From assembly GCA_016213105.1 (NCBI GenBank), contig JACRBN010000025.1, forward strand, positions 186,001 through 250,000: a stretch of 64,000 bases of DNA, written 5' to 3'. A program made the translations under genes and the position numbers. Shown here piece after piece: positions 39,452 to 48,385 of the stretch. The DNA comes from Chloroflexota bacterium. GTDB taxonomy: Bacteria; Chloroflexota; Anaerolineae; Anaerolineales; Villigracilaceae. How positions within the stretch are numbered: position 1 is the first letter of the stretch; every line of letters starts with the position of its first letter. A model generated the notes under the pieces. It was not told the origin of the DNA and searched no databases. It saw only the letters and a list, made by a program, of their open reading frames with translations.

Positions 39452-40461
39452 TCGCTGTGGGATAAATGATCGCCCATCAGAAACTTGAACAGGGCGGGCA
39501 GCCAGCGGCGCATGGCCGCAAAGAGACCGATGCACAGCATCAGGATAACGAAGGGATACAGGATGTCCCAGACGGTCAGACCGTCCAGGACGGGGATCAG
39601 CGCCTTGAGCGTTTTGCCGACGGCGAAGATGACCATCATGTGCAGCAGGTAAATGCCCAGCGAGAAATCCCGTCCCCAGGCGCTGAGGGTGGGATTCTCC
39701 AGGAAACGGACTCCGCTCACGCCCAGGCTGGCGAGGCCAAACGCAAAGGGCAGGGTGCCCAGCAGCACCTCGTGTTCGGTCGGGGGGATGGAGAAGCGCG
39801 TGTACAGGAACCAGGCTTCGAAGACTTGCAGGGCCAGCCCGCCCAACGTCAGGGCCAGCGCCAGTCCGCGATTCAACGGCCCGCGGCGGAAGAGCCATAC
39901 GCCCAGGTACAGGGCAGGGATCGAGAGCCAGTGACGGGCGATCACAAAGTCGAAGGGGAATTTGAGGTTGAAGACCTGGTTATACGCTCCCGCCAGCATG
40001 ATCTGGGCCAGGATGCCCAGCGAAAGCGGGAGAATCCATTTCTCCAGTTTATAGTGGAACATGAACAGCAGCGTGATGAATCCCAGCACCAGGGAACTGG
40101 GGAACCACAGGTGGAAGTACTCGCCGATGTAAATAAAGCTGGGGAAGAGCAGCCTGCGGAAGACTTCCTTAACCTCATGCTCCGAGATCACCAGCGGGAT
40201 GTAAAGGATGCTCCACAACACGAAGAGCCAGATCAGGCGATAGAGCGCGGGACGCACATCCGCGCGCCTGGGGTCGGCCAGCCGCTGGGCGAAGAAATAT
40301 CCGCTGACGATGAAAAAGAACGGCACGGCCCAGCGCGCCTGCAAACGGATGAGCACGTTGACCGAGTCGGGCAGGTTGCTGAAAGAAACGTGCAGCGCGA
40401 TCACTTCCAGGGTGGCAAGCAGGCGCAGGCTGTCGATAGTCAGGTTGCGGGTACGAGGCAT
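39448..40461 (-). CDS. acyltransferase family 3 membrane protein
   Basis: A 337-residue protein with about ten membrane segments, starting with the family signature TIDSLRLLATLEVIALHVSF (the His in helix 1 is the catalytic candidate) and RWAVPFFFIVSGYFFAQRL. These enzymes O-acetylate or O-succinylate surface polysaccharides or lipids. The last residues reach the SRP promoter. No polysaccharide gene is next to it; the exopolysaccharide cluster is 8 kb away. Confidence 0.85.
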   Translation of the reverse strand: MPRTRNLTIDSLRLLATLEVIALHVSFSNLPDSVNVLIRLQARWAVPFFFIVSGYFFAQRLADPRRADVRPALYRLIWLFVLWSILYIPLVISEHEVKEVFRRLLFPSFIYIGEYFHLWFPSSLVLGFITLLFMFHYKLEKWILPLSLGILAQIMLAGAYNQVFNLKFPFDFVIARHWLSIPALYLGVWLFRRGPLNRGLALALTLGGLALQVFEAWFLYTRFSIPPTEHEVLLGTLPFAFGLASLGVSGVRFLENPTLSAWGRDFSLGIYLLHMMVIFAVGKTLKALIPVLDGLTVWDILYPFVILMLCIGLFAAMRRWLPALFKFLMGDHLSHSD

Positions 40462-40536
40462 GGGACAATTTTATTCCATTTCCCGTTTCCACGCAGCGCC
40501 GCGCAAATGAGAATTGCGCATAAGGCCCGCGCGAAT

Positions 40537-40570
40537 GCTCCCGCTGGCAGATTGCAAATCCGCCAGGAGC
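40537..40570. repeat. GCAAATCCGCC-type palindrome
   Basis: GCTCCCGCTGGCAGATTGCA then AATCCGCCAGGAGC form an inverted repeat matching the cluster at 20261-20368. It lies between the divergent acyltransferase and STAS genes. Confidence 0.55.
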
Positions 40571-40680
40571 GCGAACAGCAAACAATACCCTTCGTTATAA
40601 TGTTCGGGTTCGAGTTGTCTCGTGATATAATTTTTGATGCTGGTTCAAGTTATTGTCAAATTGCTCACGGAGGATCCGTT

Positions 40681-41016
40681 ATGGAAATCACCAACAAGGA
40701 ATTCAAGCACTGCGACATGCTCATGGTGAAGGGCCGCATCGACAGCGCCACCGCCCCCCAGTTCAGCCAGGCCCTGGATGCCGTTACAGAATCGGGCCGA
40801 TTCAAGATCGTGGTGGATATGGGTGAACTCGAATACATGTCCAGCGCCGGGTTCCGCGCCCTGCTCGCCAGTCAGCGGGCATGCAAACGCTACAATCGCG
40901 GGGAAGTTGTCCTGGCGGCCGTCCCCCAACGCATCCAGGAAGCCCTTGAATTGGCTGGCTTCACCGAACTGTTCAAGACCTTCGATGATCCCCTGGCCGC
41001 TGTCGGCAGTTTCTAG
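40681..41016 (+). CDS. STAS-domain anti-anti-sigma factor
   Basis: A 111-residue protein of the SpoIIAA/RsbV type: VKGRIDSATAPQFSQALDAV, then VVDMGELEYMSSAGFRALLA with the phosphorylatable serine at 54 or 55. In partner switching it binds the RsbW-like kinase when unphosphorylated. GGAGGATCCGTT precedes the ATG, and two TATAAT boxes lie at 40596-40601 and 40626-40631. The kinase and the phosphatase genes follow. Confidence 0.88.
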   Translation: MEITNKEFKHCDMLMVKGRIDSATAPQFSQALDAVTESGRFKIVVDMGELEYMSSAGFRALLASQRACKRYNRGEVVLAAVPQRIQEALELAGFTELFKTFDDPLAAVGSF

Positions 41017-41049
41017 CCTGCCTGCGGCAGCGAATATCCCGATGAAGAA

Positions 41050-41084
41050 TGCCGCCCCCGATGCAGGTCGCGGGGGCGGTTTTT
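41050..41084 (+). terminator. terminator between the STAS and RsbW-like genes
   Basis: CCGCCCCCG (41052-41060) and CGGGGGCGG (41071-41079) form a GC stem followed by T5, ending 4 bp before the ATG of the kinase gene. It likely works as an attenuator, lowering kinase and phosphatase expression relative to the STAS protein. Confidence 0.75.
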
Positions 41085-41088
41085 GATT

Positions 41089-41505
41089 ATGGCGATGCGC
41101 AAGGTAAAATTCCCCGCCCAATTCCAATACCTGGATGAGATCCGCGATTTCGTCGCGGAGATTGCCCGTCAGGGGGGCTTTTCGGACAAGGAAATCTACT
41201 CCATTCAATTGGCCGCCGACGAGGCTGCCTCGAATATCATCGAACACGCCTACGAGGGGGTGACGGACGGCGAACTGGAGATTGCCTGCGGCATAAAAGG
41301 CGACCTGCTGACCATCACCCTGCATGATCACGGCCAGCCCTTCGACCCCGCCTCGGTGCGCCCGCCGGACCTGAAGGCTGATCTCTCCGACCGCCAGATC
41401 GGCGGCCTGGGCATTTACCTGATGCGCAAGCTGATGGACGAGGTGGAATATGAATCCTCGACCCACGGGGGCAACCGCCTGACCCTCACCAAGCGGAGAA
41501 ATTGA
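41089..41505 (+). CDS. RsbW-like anti-sigma kinase (HATPase)
   Basis: A 138-residue GHKL ATPase: the N box is IQLAADEAASNIIEHAYEG, G1 is LHDHGQPFDP and G2 is IGGLGIYLMRKLMDEVEYE. It is expected to phosphorylate the STAS protein and possibly bind a sigma factor or another target. The ATG at 41089 is chosen; 41095 is an alternative. Its stop overlaps a TTG start codon of the next ORF. Confidence 0.87.
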   Translation: MAMRKVKFPAQFQYLDEIRDFVAEIARQGGFSDKEIYSIQLAADEAASNIIEHAYEGVTDGELEIACGIKGDLLTITLHDHGQPFDPASVRPPDLKADLSDRQIGGLGIYLMRKLMDEVEYESSTHGGNRLTLTKRRN

Positions 41506-41510
41506 ATCCC

Positions 41511-44500
41511 ATGACCGCCGCGCCCCGCGCCGCCCGTCCCGAATCCTGGGATTGGAGGACGCTTGCCAGCCTGGGGGAGCAACTGGTCAGCACCAGTTCC
41601 CTGACCGCCCAGCGTGACCGCATCATCTCGGTCGCGCAACAGTTGATTACAGGCGAGGTGGATGTGTGGCTGGACGAGAATCTTTTCCGCCTGCCCGATT
41701 GGGACAAGGAGCGCCTCTTCCCGCCCCAGCCGCCGCAGGAGGGCATGCGCCGCGCCCTCCAAAACAGGCGGATCTACAGTCATAACGGAACCAGGCGTAA
41801 TCCCAGCCTCACGACCGTGGCCGCCGTGCCGTTGGAGGATCAGGGCTTCGTCCTGGGCGTGCTCCAGATCACCCGCCCCGAAGGCCCGAAATTCTCCCGC
41901 GAGGAACTGGCCCTGCTCGACGGCCTCGCGCGCATCGTGGCGGTGGGACTGTACGCCGCGCACCGCGTGGAGGTCGAGCGCTTCCGCCTGGGGCAGATCA
42001 ACCTGGTGCGCGAGGTCAGCGCCCAGATCGCCAACGTGCTCAATGTGGACGAACTGGCGCGGCGCGTAACCGAACTCATCCAAAAGACCTTCCATTTTTA
42101 TTACGTCGCCATCTTCACGCTCGAACCCGGCTCGCAGGCCTTGCGCTTCCGCTCGAGCGCCTCGGCGCCGCGCAAGGGACGCAAAAAGGCTTCCATCGCG
42201 CTCGAAGTCGAGATCGGACAGGGCTTGATCGGCCAGGTGATCGGAACGGGCGCGCAGGTCACCTGCCCCGACGTGCGCTCGGACCCGCGCTATCGCTTCA
42301 TCGACAGCCTGCCAGAGACGCGCTCCGAGGTGGTCATCCCGCTAAAAATCGAAGAGCGCGTGCTGGGCGTACTGGATGTGCAAAGCGACCGCCTGGATGC
42401 CTTCCACCCGAACGACGTGCTGATCCTGGGCGCGCTGGCCGACAACATCGCCCGCGCCGTGGAGGGCGCGCGCCTGTACAGCGACCTGCGCCGCCGTGCC
42501 GACCAGTTGACCCTGGTGGCTGAGGTCAGCAAGGGCCTGACCTCCACCCTCGACCTGCGCGAATTGATGCATGACGCAGCATCCCTCATCCATGACCGCT
42601 TCGAATATCCGCACGTGCAATTGTTCACCGTGCATCCCAACCGCCGCCTGATCGAATATGAGGCGGGCAGCGGCAAACGTTCCAAAGCGTTGGAAGGCTA
42701 CACCATCGAACTCGACGAGGCGCAGGGCATCATCCCGTGGGTGGCGCGCAACGGGGAGACCGCCCTGCTCAACGACGTGACCGCCGATCCGCGCTACACG
42801 CCCTCGCCCCTGCCGCCGAAGAACATCCGCTCCGAGCTGACCGTGCCCCTGCGTTACAACAACCGCGTGGTCGGCATCCTCGACATCCAGTCGGATGAGG
42901 TCAACGCCTTCGACGAGGAGGATCGCCTGATCTTCGAGACCGTGGCCGACTCGATTGCCTCCGCCATCCGCAACGCCGACCTGTACCGCTCCGAACGCTG
43001 GCGCCGCCAGGTGGCCGACAGCCTGCGCGAAGTGGCGGGCCTGGTCTCAGACAATGTGGGCGTCGACCAGGTGCTCGAAACCATCCTGACCGAACTCGAA
43101 CGCAACCTGCCCGTCGACGTGGCCGCCATCTGGCTGGCAGGCGACAGCGGCTTGTTCCTGGCGGCCGTGCGCGGCGGAGAAGCGGAGGCCATCGAGCGGG
43201 CGCGCCTGTCTTCGGCGGATGCCTCCATCGGGCTGGTCAGCGCCCTCTTCACCGATGCACCCATCATCCGCAAACCAGGCGAGGCCATCCTGCCCTCGGG
43301 CCTGGCCATGGGCTTCGATGACAATTATTCCTCCCTGCTCGCGCCGTTGCGCGTCGGGGAGCAGCCGCTGGGCGTCATCACGCTGGCGCATCGCACCCCG
43401 GGCCGCTACGGCCACGAGGCGCAGGCCATGGTCACCACATTCGCCAGCTACGCCGCCGTGGCCATCGAGAATACCCGCCTGTACGACGCCGCCCAGGAAC
43501 AGGCCTACGCGTCCGCGGCCCTGTTGCAGGTGGCACAGGCCGTCGTGAGCCTGAGCGACCTGGACGAGATCCTCGGCACGATTATCCGCATCATACCGAT
43601 CCTGGTCGGCATCCAGCGCGTGGCCCTGTACCTGTGGGATGCCGAGGAGGAACTCTTCCTGCCCGACCAGGAATATGGTCTGAGCGACGAGGATCGCGAA
43701 TACCTGTGGACGGGAGCCTACCCGTTGGGCGCCTTCCCCCTGTTGGATGCCGCCTGCGAGCAAAACCGTCTGCTGACTCACGCCCTGAAGCCCAAAGCCA
43801 AACCGCGCCAATGGCTGAAGATCAAACAACTCAGCGGGGAAGAAGAACTCGACCTGCACGGAGAGTCCCGCCTGCTGATGGCCGTCCCGCTTTCGATCAA
43901 GAACGACCTGTTCGGCGTCATGCTGGTGGAGGAGGCCGAGGGCGGACGCCGCTTCCGCGCCCGCCGCGTGGAGATCATCAACGGCATCGCCCAACAGGCG
44001 GCGCTGGCCATCCAGAACGACCTGCTCCAAAAGGAGATGGTCGTGCGCGAACGCCTCGAAACCGAGGTGCAGTTGGCGCGCCAGATCCAGCAGACCTTCC
44101 TGCCCACGACCCTGCCGTCCTTCCCAGGCTGGCAGATCTCGGCGCGCTGGCGCACGGCGCGACAGGTGGGCGGCGACTTCTACGACGTGATCGAACTGCC
44201 GGGCGGACGCCTGGGCCTCTTCATCGCGGATGTGGCCGACAAGGGCGTGCCCGCCGCGCTCTTCATGGCCCTCACGCGCACCCTGGTGCGGGCCGCCGTC
44301 ATCGAGACTGAATCCCCCGCTGAAGCCCTGACGCGCGTCAATAACCTGCTGCTGCCCGATACCCAGCAGGGCATGTTCGTCACCGCCGTCTACTGCGTGC
44401 TGGATACCGACACGGGCTATCTGACCTACGCCAACGCGGGGCACAACCCGCCCTTCTGGGTGAACGGCTCGGAGGTTCAGAAACTCTCCCGCACGGGTAT

Positions 44501-44780
44501 CGCCCTGGGCGCGGCGGAGGGCATGATCATGTCCGAGCGGCGCATCCAACTCCTGCCTGGCGACAGCTTCCTGCTCTACACCGATGGCCTGACCGAAGCC
44601 TTCTCCCCCGACGGCGATCTGTTCGGCGAGGCGCGCCTGGCCGAGGCCGCCCTGCGCGGCAACCAGCTTGCCACCTGCGACGAACTGATCGCGGCCGTGG
44701 ATGACGCCCTGAACGAGTTCATCCAGTCCACGCCGCTGGGTGATGATTTGACGATGCTGGTGGTGAAGAGAGTGGGGTAG
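41511..44780 (+). CDS. GAF-rich PP2C (SpoIIE-type) protein phosphatase
   Basis: A 1089-residue protein. About five GAF-type domains occupy residues 30-840, recognisable by repeated PLRYNNRVVGILDIQSDEVN-like strands and E(T/N)R(L)Y(D/S) connecting helices. The C-terminal residues about 870-1089 are a PP2C/SpoIIE domain: ARWRTARQVGGDFYDVIELP, then FIADVADKGVPAALFMALTR, TYANAGHNPPFW, and LLYTDGLTEAF. It should dephosphorylate the STAS protein in response to signals bound by the GAF array. The ATG at 41511 is preferred; TTG 41502 is an alternative. Confidence 0.9.
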   Translation: MTAAPRAARPESWDWRTLASLGEQLVSTSSLTAQRDRIISVAQQLITGEVDVWLDENLFRLPDWDKERLFPPQPPQEGMRRALQNRRIYSHNGTRRNPSLTTVAAVPLEDQGFVLGVLQITRPEGPKFSREELALLDGLARIVAVGLYAAHRVEVERFRLGQINLVREVSAQIANVLNVDELARRVTELIQKTFHFYYVAIFTLEPGSQALRFRSSASAPRKGRKKASIALEVEIGQGLIGQVIGTGAQVTCPDVRSDPRYRFIDSLPETRSEVVIPLKIEERVLGVLDVQSDRLDAFHPNDVLILGALADNIARAVEGARLYSDLRRRADQLTLVAEVSKGLTSTLDLRELMHDAASLIHDRFEYPHVQLFTVHPNRRLIEYEAGSGKRSKALEGYTIELDEAQGIIPWVARNGETALLNDVTADPRYTPSPLPPKNIRSELTVPLRYNNRVVGILDIQSDEVNAFDEEDRLIFETVADSIASAIRNADLYRSERWRRQVADSLREVAGLVSDNVGVDQVLETILTELERNLPVDVAAIWLAGDSGLFLAAVRGGEAEAIERARLSSADASIGLVSALFTDAPIIRKPGEAILPSGLAMGFDDNYSSLLAPLRVGEQPLGVITLAHRTPGRYGHEAQAMVTTFASYAAVAIENTRLYDAAQEQAYASAALLQVAQAVVSLSDLDEILGTIIRIIPILVGIQRVALYLWDAEEELFLPDQEYGLSDEDREYLWTGAYPLGAFPLLDAACEQNRLLTHALKPKAKPRQWLKIKQLSGEEELDLHGESRLLMAVPLSIKNDLFGVMLVEEAEGGRRFRARRVEIINGIAQQAALAIQNDLLQKEMVVRERLETEVQLARQIQQTFLPTTLPSFPGWQISARWRTARQVGGDFYDVIELPGGRLGLFIADVADKGVPAALFMALTRTLVRAAVIETESPAEALTRVNNLLLPDTQQGMFVTAVYCVLDTDTGYLTYANAGHNPPFWVNGSEVQKLSRTGIALGAAEGMIMSERRIQLLPGDSFLLYTDGLTEAFSPDGDLFGEARLAEAALRGNQLATCDELIAAVDDALNEFIQSTPLGDDLTMLVVKRVG

Positions 44781-44999
44781 TCGATTAGTCGTTGGCCGGA
44801 TGGTCAAGCGTTTGGGGAAACTGGAAAAGAGTCCGTGAAATCCGTTGCATCCGTGTACATTTTTTTCGGAGCCTTTGCGCCTGCGCTTCGACTTCGCTGC
44901 GCTCCGCTCAGCGCGAATTTACAGATATTTTACAAGCCAGCCACAAGGGCATAACGGGGACATTCTAGAATCACATCGTAACCTAAAAGGAGGCTTACG

Positions 45000-45551
45000 A
45001 TGAAAATAAACCTGTTCAAGAAGTCCATGCTGGTCGCAATGACCCTGGCCCTGATTGCAGCCGCGCTACCGCTGACGGGCGCCCTGGCCGCTCCCGCCCA
45101 GGACCCGACCCCTCCGACCTCGGAGGGCGAAAAATCCACCGCGCGCCTCGAGAAACTGTGGGCGCGTGAACTGCGCGGCGTCGAGCGCTATGGCAACATG
45201 ATCGACCGCTCGGCGGCCATGATCGAAAAGATCCAGACCATGATCGACAAGGCCGGAGACAACGGCAAGGACGTGGATGCCCTGCAAGCCGCGCTGGACG
45301 CCTACGAGGAGGCCGTGAATGCGGCCGGCCCGATGTACGAGGAAGCCAAATCCATTGCCGATAAACACGCAGGCTTCGACGCCGACGGCAAGGTCACCGA
45401 CCGCGAGCAGGCCGTGCAGACGCTCAAGGCCCTGCGCGACCAACTCAAGGATCTGCGCGAACAGATCGGCCAGCCCAACAAGGCCCTGCGCGCAGCCATC
45501 AAGGCCTTCCGCGAAGCCAACCAGCCCGCCGACGGTTCAGGCGGCGCATAG
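45000..45551 (+). CDS. secreted helical protein of unknown function
   Basis: A 183-residue protein with a Sec signal peptide (LVAMTLALIAAALPLTGALA, cleavage near residue 31) and a mature part made almost wholly of charged helices (RLEKLWARELRGVERYGNMI, ALRDQLKDLREQIGQPNKAL), probably a coiled coil or helical bundle. A strong AAAGGAGG ribosome site precedes the ATG. No catalytic pattern is visible. It is alone on the strand, with a hairpin terminator after it. Confidence 0.7.
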   Translation: MKINLFKKSMLVAMTLALIAAALPLTGALAAPAQDPTPPTSEGEKSTARLEKLWARELRGVERYGNMIDRSAAMIEKIQTMIDKAGDNGKDVDALQAALDAYEEAVNAAGPMYEEAKSIADKHAGFDADGKVTDREQAVQTLKALRDQLKDLREQIGQPNKALRAAIKAFREANQPADGSGGA

Positions 45552-45560
45552 AATCACATG

Positions 45561-45598
45561 CCTCCCCCAAACTCCAAAGTCATGGAGTTTGGGGGAGG
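45561..45598. terminator. perfect 16-bp stem hairpin
   Basis: CCTCCCCCAAACTCCA (45561-45576) and TGGAGTTTGGGGGAGG (45583-45598) with a 6-nt loop, 10 bp after the stop at 45551. No T tract follows, but the stem is very stable. A weaker ACTCCAAAG/CTTTGGAGT pair occurs at 33738-33761. Confidence 0.7.
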
Positions 45599-45664
45599 AC
45601 AGGCAGGGGGGCCTTTCGGGTGTAGAATCGACGCAACCATTTCATAAATCCTGTGAGGTCACGA

Positions 45665-46075
45665 ATGTACACTTCCGAAGGCAAGAAGATCATTTCCACT
45701 GAAAAGGCCCCCAAGGCCATTGGTCCGTATTCCCAGGCGGTACGCATCGACGGACTGGTCTATACCGCAGGCCAAACCGCCCTCGACCCCGCCACCATGG
45801 AACTCGTCGAAGGCGGCGTGGAAGCCCAGACCCACCAGGTCTTCGCCAACCTCAAGGCCGTGCTCGAAGCGGCCGGCTCGGGCCTGAACTACGTCATCAA
45901 GACCACCGTCTTCCTCAAGGACATGGGCGACTTCGCGGCCATGAACGGCGTCTATTCCAGCTACTTCCCCGAGAACCCGCCCGCCCGCAGCACCGTAGCC
46001 GTGGCCGGTCTGCCCAAAGGCGGAATGGTCGAGATCGAAATGATCGCCCTGCTGGCCCCTGTCCGCGGCGACTGA
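45665..46075 (+). CDS. RidA-family enamine/imine deaminase
   Basis: A 136-residue protein of the YjgF/YER057c/RidA family: PKAIGPYSQAVRIDGLVYTA, then GQTALDPATMELVEGGVEAQ and NPPARSTVAVAGLPKGGMVE with the conserved Arg for substrate carboxylate binding. It hydrolyses reactive imines formed by PLP enzymes. The ATG at 45665 is chosen over a GTG at 45653. The closely following two-component genes are probably independent. Confidence 0.9.
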   Translation: MYTSEGKKIISTEKAPKAIGPYSQAVRIDGLVYTAGQTALDPATMELVEGGVEAQTHQVFANLKAVLEAAGSGLNYVIKTTVFLKDMGDFAAMNGVYSSYFPENPPARSTVAVAGLPKGGMVEIEMIALLAPVRGD

Positions 46076-46093
46076 CCCACAACGGCCCAACCC

Positions 46094-46777
46094 ATGTCCA
46101 ACGAACTGATCCTCCTGGTCGACGACGAACCCTCCATCATCCAGCTCGCGCGCATGTACCTCGAGCGGGAGGGCTTCCGTGTGCAGGAGGCTGCGGATGG
46201 AGAAGCCGCGCTGGAGGCAGTGGCCCGCCATCGTCCCGCGCTGACCGTACTGGACGTGATGCTCCCCAAGCTGGACGGCTTCGATGTCTGCCGCCGCCTG
46301 CGGGCCGAGAACAATCCCGTGGCGATCATCATGCTGACCGCCCGCGATGACGACATCGACAAGATCATTGGCCTCGAACTGGGCGCCGACGATTACCTGA
46401 CCAAGCCGTTCAATCCGCGCGAACTCGTGGCGCGCGTCAAGGCCATCCTGCGCCGCAGTGAGGGCAAGCCCGCCGCGACGGGCAAGACCCTGCGCCTGGG
46501 CGACCTGACCATCGAGCCCGCCAGCCGCGAAGTCCACGCCGCGGAGAAATTGCTCGATCTGCGCACCCAGGAATTCGATCTGCTCCTGGCCCTGGCCGAA
46601 CACCGCGGAATGGTGCTCAGCCGCGAGCAATTGCTGCAACAAGCCTGGGGCTTCGATTTCTACGGCCAGACCCGCACCGTGGACGTACATATCGCACACC
46701 TGCGCAGGAAGCTGGAAAGCTCCACCGTCCGCATCGAGACTGTCACGGGCGTGGGATACAAGCTGGTGGTTGCGTAA
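46094..46777 (+). CDS. OmpR-family response regulator
   Basis: A 227-residue regulator: receiver domain with the phospho-acceptor Asp54 in TVLDVMLPKLDG and the acidic pair in LLVDDEP; KPF with the switch lysine follows in DYLTKPFNPREL. The C-terminus is a winged helix (TQEFDLLLALAEHRGMVLSR, TVDVHIAHLRRKLES). It pairs with the histidine kinase 141 bp downstream. A MITE-like element has settled between the two. Confidence 0.93.
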   Translation: MSNELILLVDDEPSIIQLARMYLEREGFRVQEAADGEAALEAVARHRPALTVLDVMLPKLDGFDVCRRLRAENNPVAIIMLTARDDDIDKIIGLELGADDYLTKPFNPRELVARVKAILRRSEGKPAATGKTLRLGDLTIEPASREVHAAEKLLDLRTQEFDLLLALAEHRGMVLSREQLLQQAWGFDFYGQTRTVDVHIAHLRRKLESSTVRIETVTGVGYKLVVA

Positions 46778-46803
46778 TTTACAAGTGACAGTCACCTTGA
46801 TAT

Positions 46804-46902
46804 GACCCTTGCGAAGGTTCGGCCGGCAATGGGAAATGCGTTTGTTACGACACGTTGCCATAAAATGCAATGTGCGTTTTTGCCCAAACCTTCGCAAGGT
46901 TT
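46804..46902. repeat. MITE-like element, copy 2 (99 bp)
   Basis: GACCCTTGCGAAGGTT (46804-46819) and AAACCTTCGCAAGGTTT (46886-46902) are inverted ends. It aligns with the reverse complement of 16401-16498, which is the same length to within one base. It separates the response regulator from its kinase. Confidence 0.6.
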
Positions 46903-46918
46903 CCTCCCAAAAGGTTGA

Positions 46919-48325
46919 ATGTTCTCCTCCCTCCGTTCCCGCCTCTGGTTGAGTTATGCCCTGATGATCGCCACAGCGTTATTCGTTGTAGCGGTCGTCC
47001 TGCTGTTGTATCTGATCCGCAACCCCGGCATCTACCGCCAGACGCTGGATCGGCTGCGTTCCGCCGAGGCGCTGCTGCTGGCGCGTCCCGCCGAACTTTT
47101 CGATTTGAAAAATACCACGGCCCTCGAACGGACCGCGGACAATTTCAACGTGCGCATCCTGGTGTTCGGGAGGGACAAGTCCCTGCGCTACGACACAGCT
47201 CCGGCCGATGCCGCCCTGCCCCTGCCCGAGAAACCCGCCCAAAGCAGAAACGTCACTTCACTGCGCGACGCCGACGGAAAATTCTGGCTGTTCACCGTCA
47301 GCCCTCTGGCCAACGGCGACGTGCTGATGGTGGCTGCGCCGCGCCCGCGTCTTTCGGTGCTGAACATCTTCGCCGATGAACTGCTGGTGCCCATCCTGGA
47401 GGGCGGCCTGATCGCCTTCCTGTTCGCGCTGGTGCTGGCCTTCGTCATCGCGCGCGGGGTGGCCGACCCGCTGCAGGAGGTCATCGTGGCGGCGCGGGAT
47501 TTCCCGTCAGCCGAGGTAACGCCGGTCGAACCGCGCGGTCCGCACGAGGTCCAGGAATTGACACGCGCCTTCAACGCCATGGTCAAGCGCGTCCAGGCCA
47601 GCCAGCGCTCCCAGCGCGACTTCGTCGCCAACGTTTCGCACGAGTTGAAGACGCCGCTCACATCGGTGCAGGGCTTCGCGCAGGCCATCCTGGATGGAAC
47701 GGCGGATACGCCCGAGGCGCGCCAGCAGGCCGCGGAGATCATCTACGCCGAGTCGGGACGCATGCACCGCATGGTGCTCGACCTGCTCGACCTGGCGCGG
47801 CTGGAGGCGGGCACCGTGGTGATGCAGATGTCCCCGCTGGAGGTGCGCGCCCTGCTCAACGTCACCGTGGAGAAGTTCACCCCGCAGGCGCAAAAGGCCG
47901 CTGTTACCCTGCGCGCCGAGGTCCCGTCCGAGCTGCCCGCCCTGGTCGGCGACGGCGACCGCCTGGCGCAGGTTTTCACCAACCTGGTGGATAACGCCCT
48001 CAAGTTCACGCCGCCTGGCGGCGAGGTGCTCCTGCGCGCGGAAGCAGCCGCGGGCGAGATGAAGGTTGAGGTGCGGGATACCGGCCGCGGCATCCCGCCT
48101 GAAGCCCTGGAGCGGGTCTTCGACCGTTTTTATCAAGTCGATTCCTCCCGCCCGGGCGGCGAGAAGCACGGCGCGGGGTTGGGACTTTCCATCGCGCACG
48201 AGATTGTGCAGGCACATGGTGGTAGAATTGGCGTCCGCAGCGAAGTGGGACGGGGCACGGTCTTTACCGTGACCCTGCCACTATCACCGCAGGCGGCCGC
48301 CACCGTCGTCCGCCGCAGGAAATGA
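46919..48325 (+). CDS. sensor histidine kinase
   Basis: A 468-residue kinase: membrane segments at residues about 11-33 and 156-180 enclose a 120-residue extracytoplasmic sensor. A HAMP region follows, then HisKA with the phosphorylated His241 in FVANVSHELKTPLTSVQGFA and the HATPase boxes TNLVDNALKFTPPGGE, VRDTGRGIPPEALERVFDRF and GAGLGLSIAHEIVQAHGG. It should phosphorylate the adjacent OmpR-type regulator. The signal is unknown. Confidence 0.93.
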   Translation: MFSSLRSRLWLSYALMIATALFVVAVVLLLYLIRNPGIYRQTLDRLRSAEALLLARPAELFDLKNTTALERTADNFNVRILVFGRDKSLRYDTAPADAALPLPEKPAQSRNVTSLRDADGKFWLFTVSPLANGDVLMVAAPRPRLSVLNIFADELLVPILEGGLIAFLFALVLAFVIARGVADPLQEVIVAARDFPSAEVTPVEPRGPHEVQELTRAFNAMVKRVQASQRSQRDFVANVSHELKTPLTSVQGFAQAILDGTADTPEARQQAAEIIYAESGRMHRMVLDLLDLARLEAGTVVMQMSPLEVRALLNVTVEKFTPQAQKAAVTLRAEVPSELPALVGDGDRLAQVFTNLVDNALKFTPPGGEVLLRAEAAAGEMKVEVRDTGRGIPPEALERVFDRFYQVDSSRPGGEKHGAGLGLSIAHEIVQAHGGRIGVRSEVGRGTVFTVTLPLSPQAAATVVRRRK

Positions 48326-48330
48326 AGGGA

Positions 48331-48362
48331 GTGACAGTCGCCTCGGGTGACTGTCATTTTTT
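48331..48362 (+). terminator. terminator after the histidine kinase gene
   Basis: TGACAGTC and GACTGTCA stem followed by T6, starting 6 bp after the stop codon. GTGACAGTCACC-like sequences recur at 46785 and 59436-59483. Confidence 0.82.
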
Positions 48363-48385
48363 GTCCGCCTTTTGTATAATGTCTG

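Noticed and set aside
39466-40680. Long upstream extension of the STAS gene frame
   Set aside because: It runs opposite the acyltransferase gene and through the promoter region; the conserved STAS sequence begins at the ATG at 40681 with a good ribosome site.
43047-44807. 586-codon minus-strand frame opposite the GAF-PP2C gene
   Set aside because: The composition is typical of reverse-strand translation of GC-rich coding DNA (many H, Q, G, R), with no domain.
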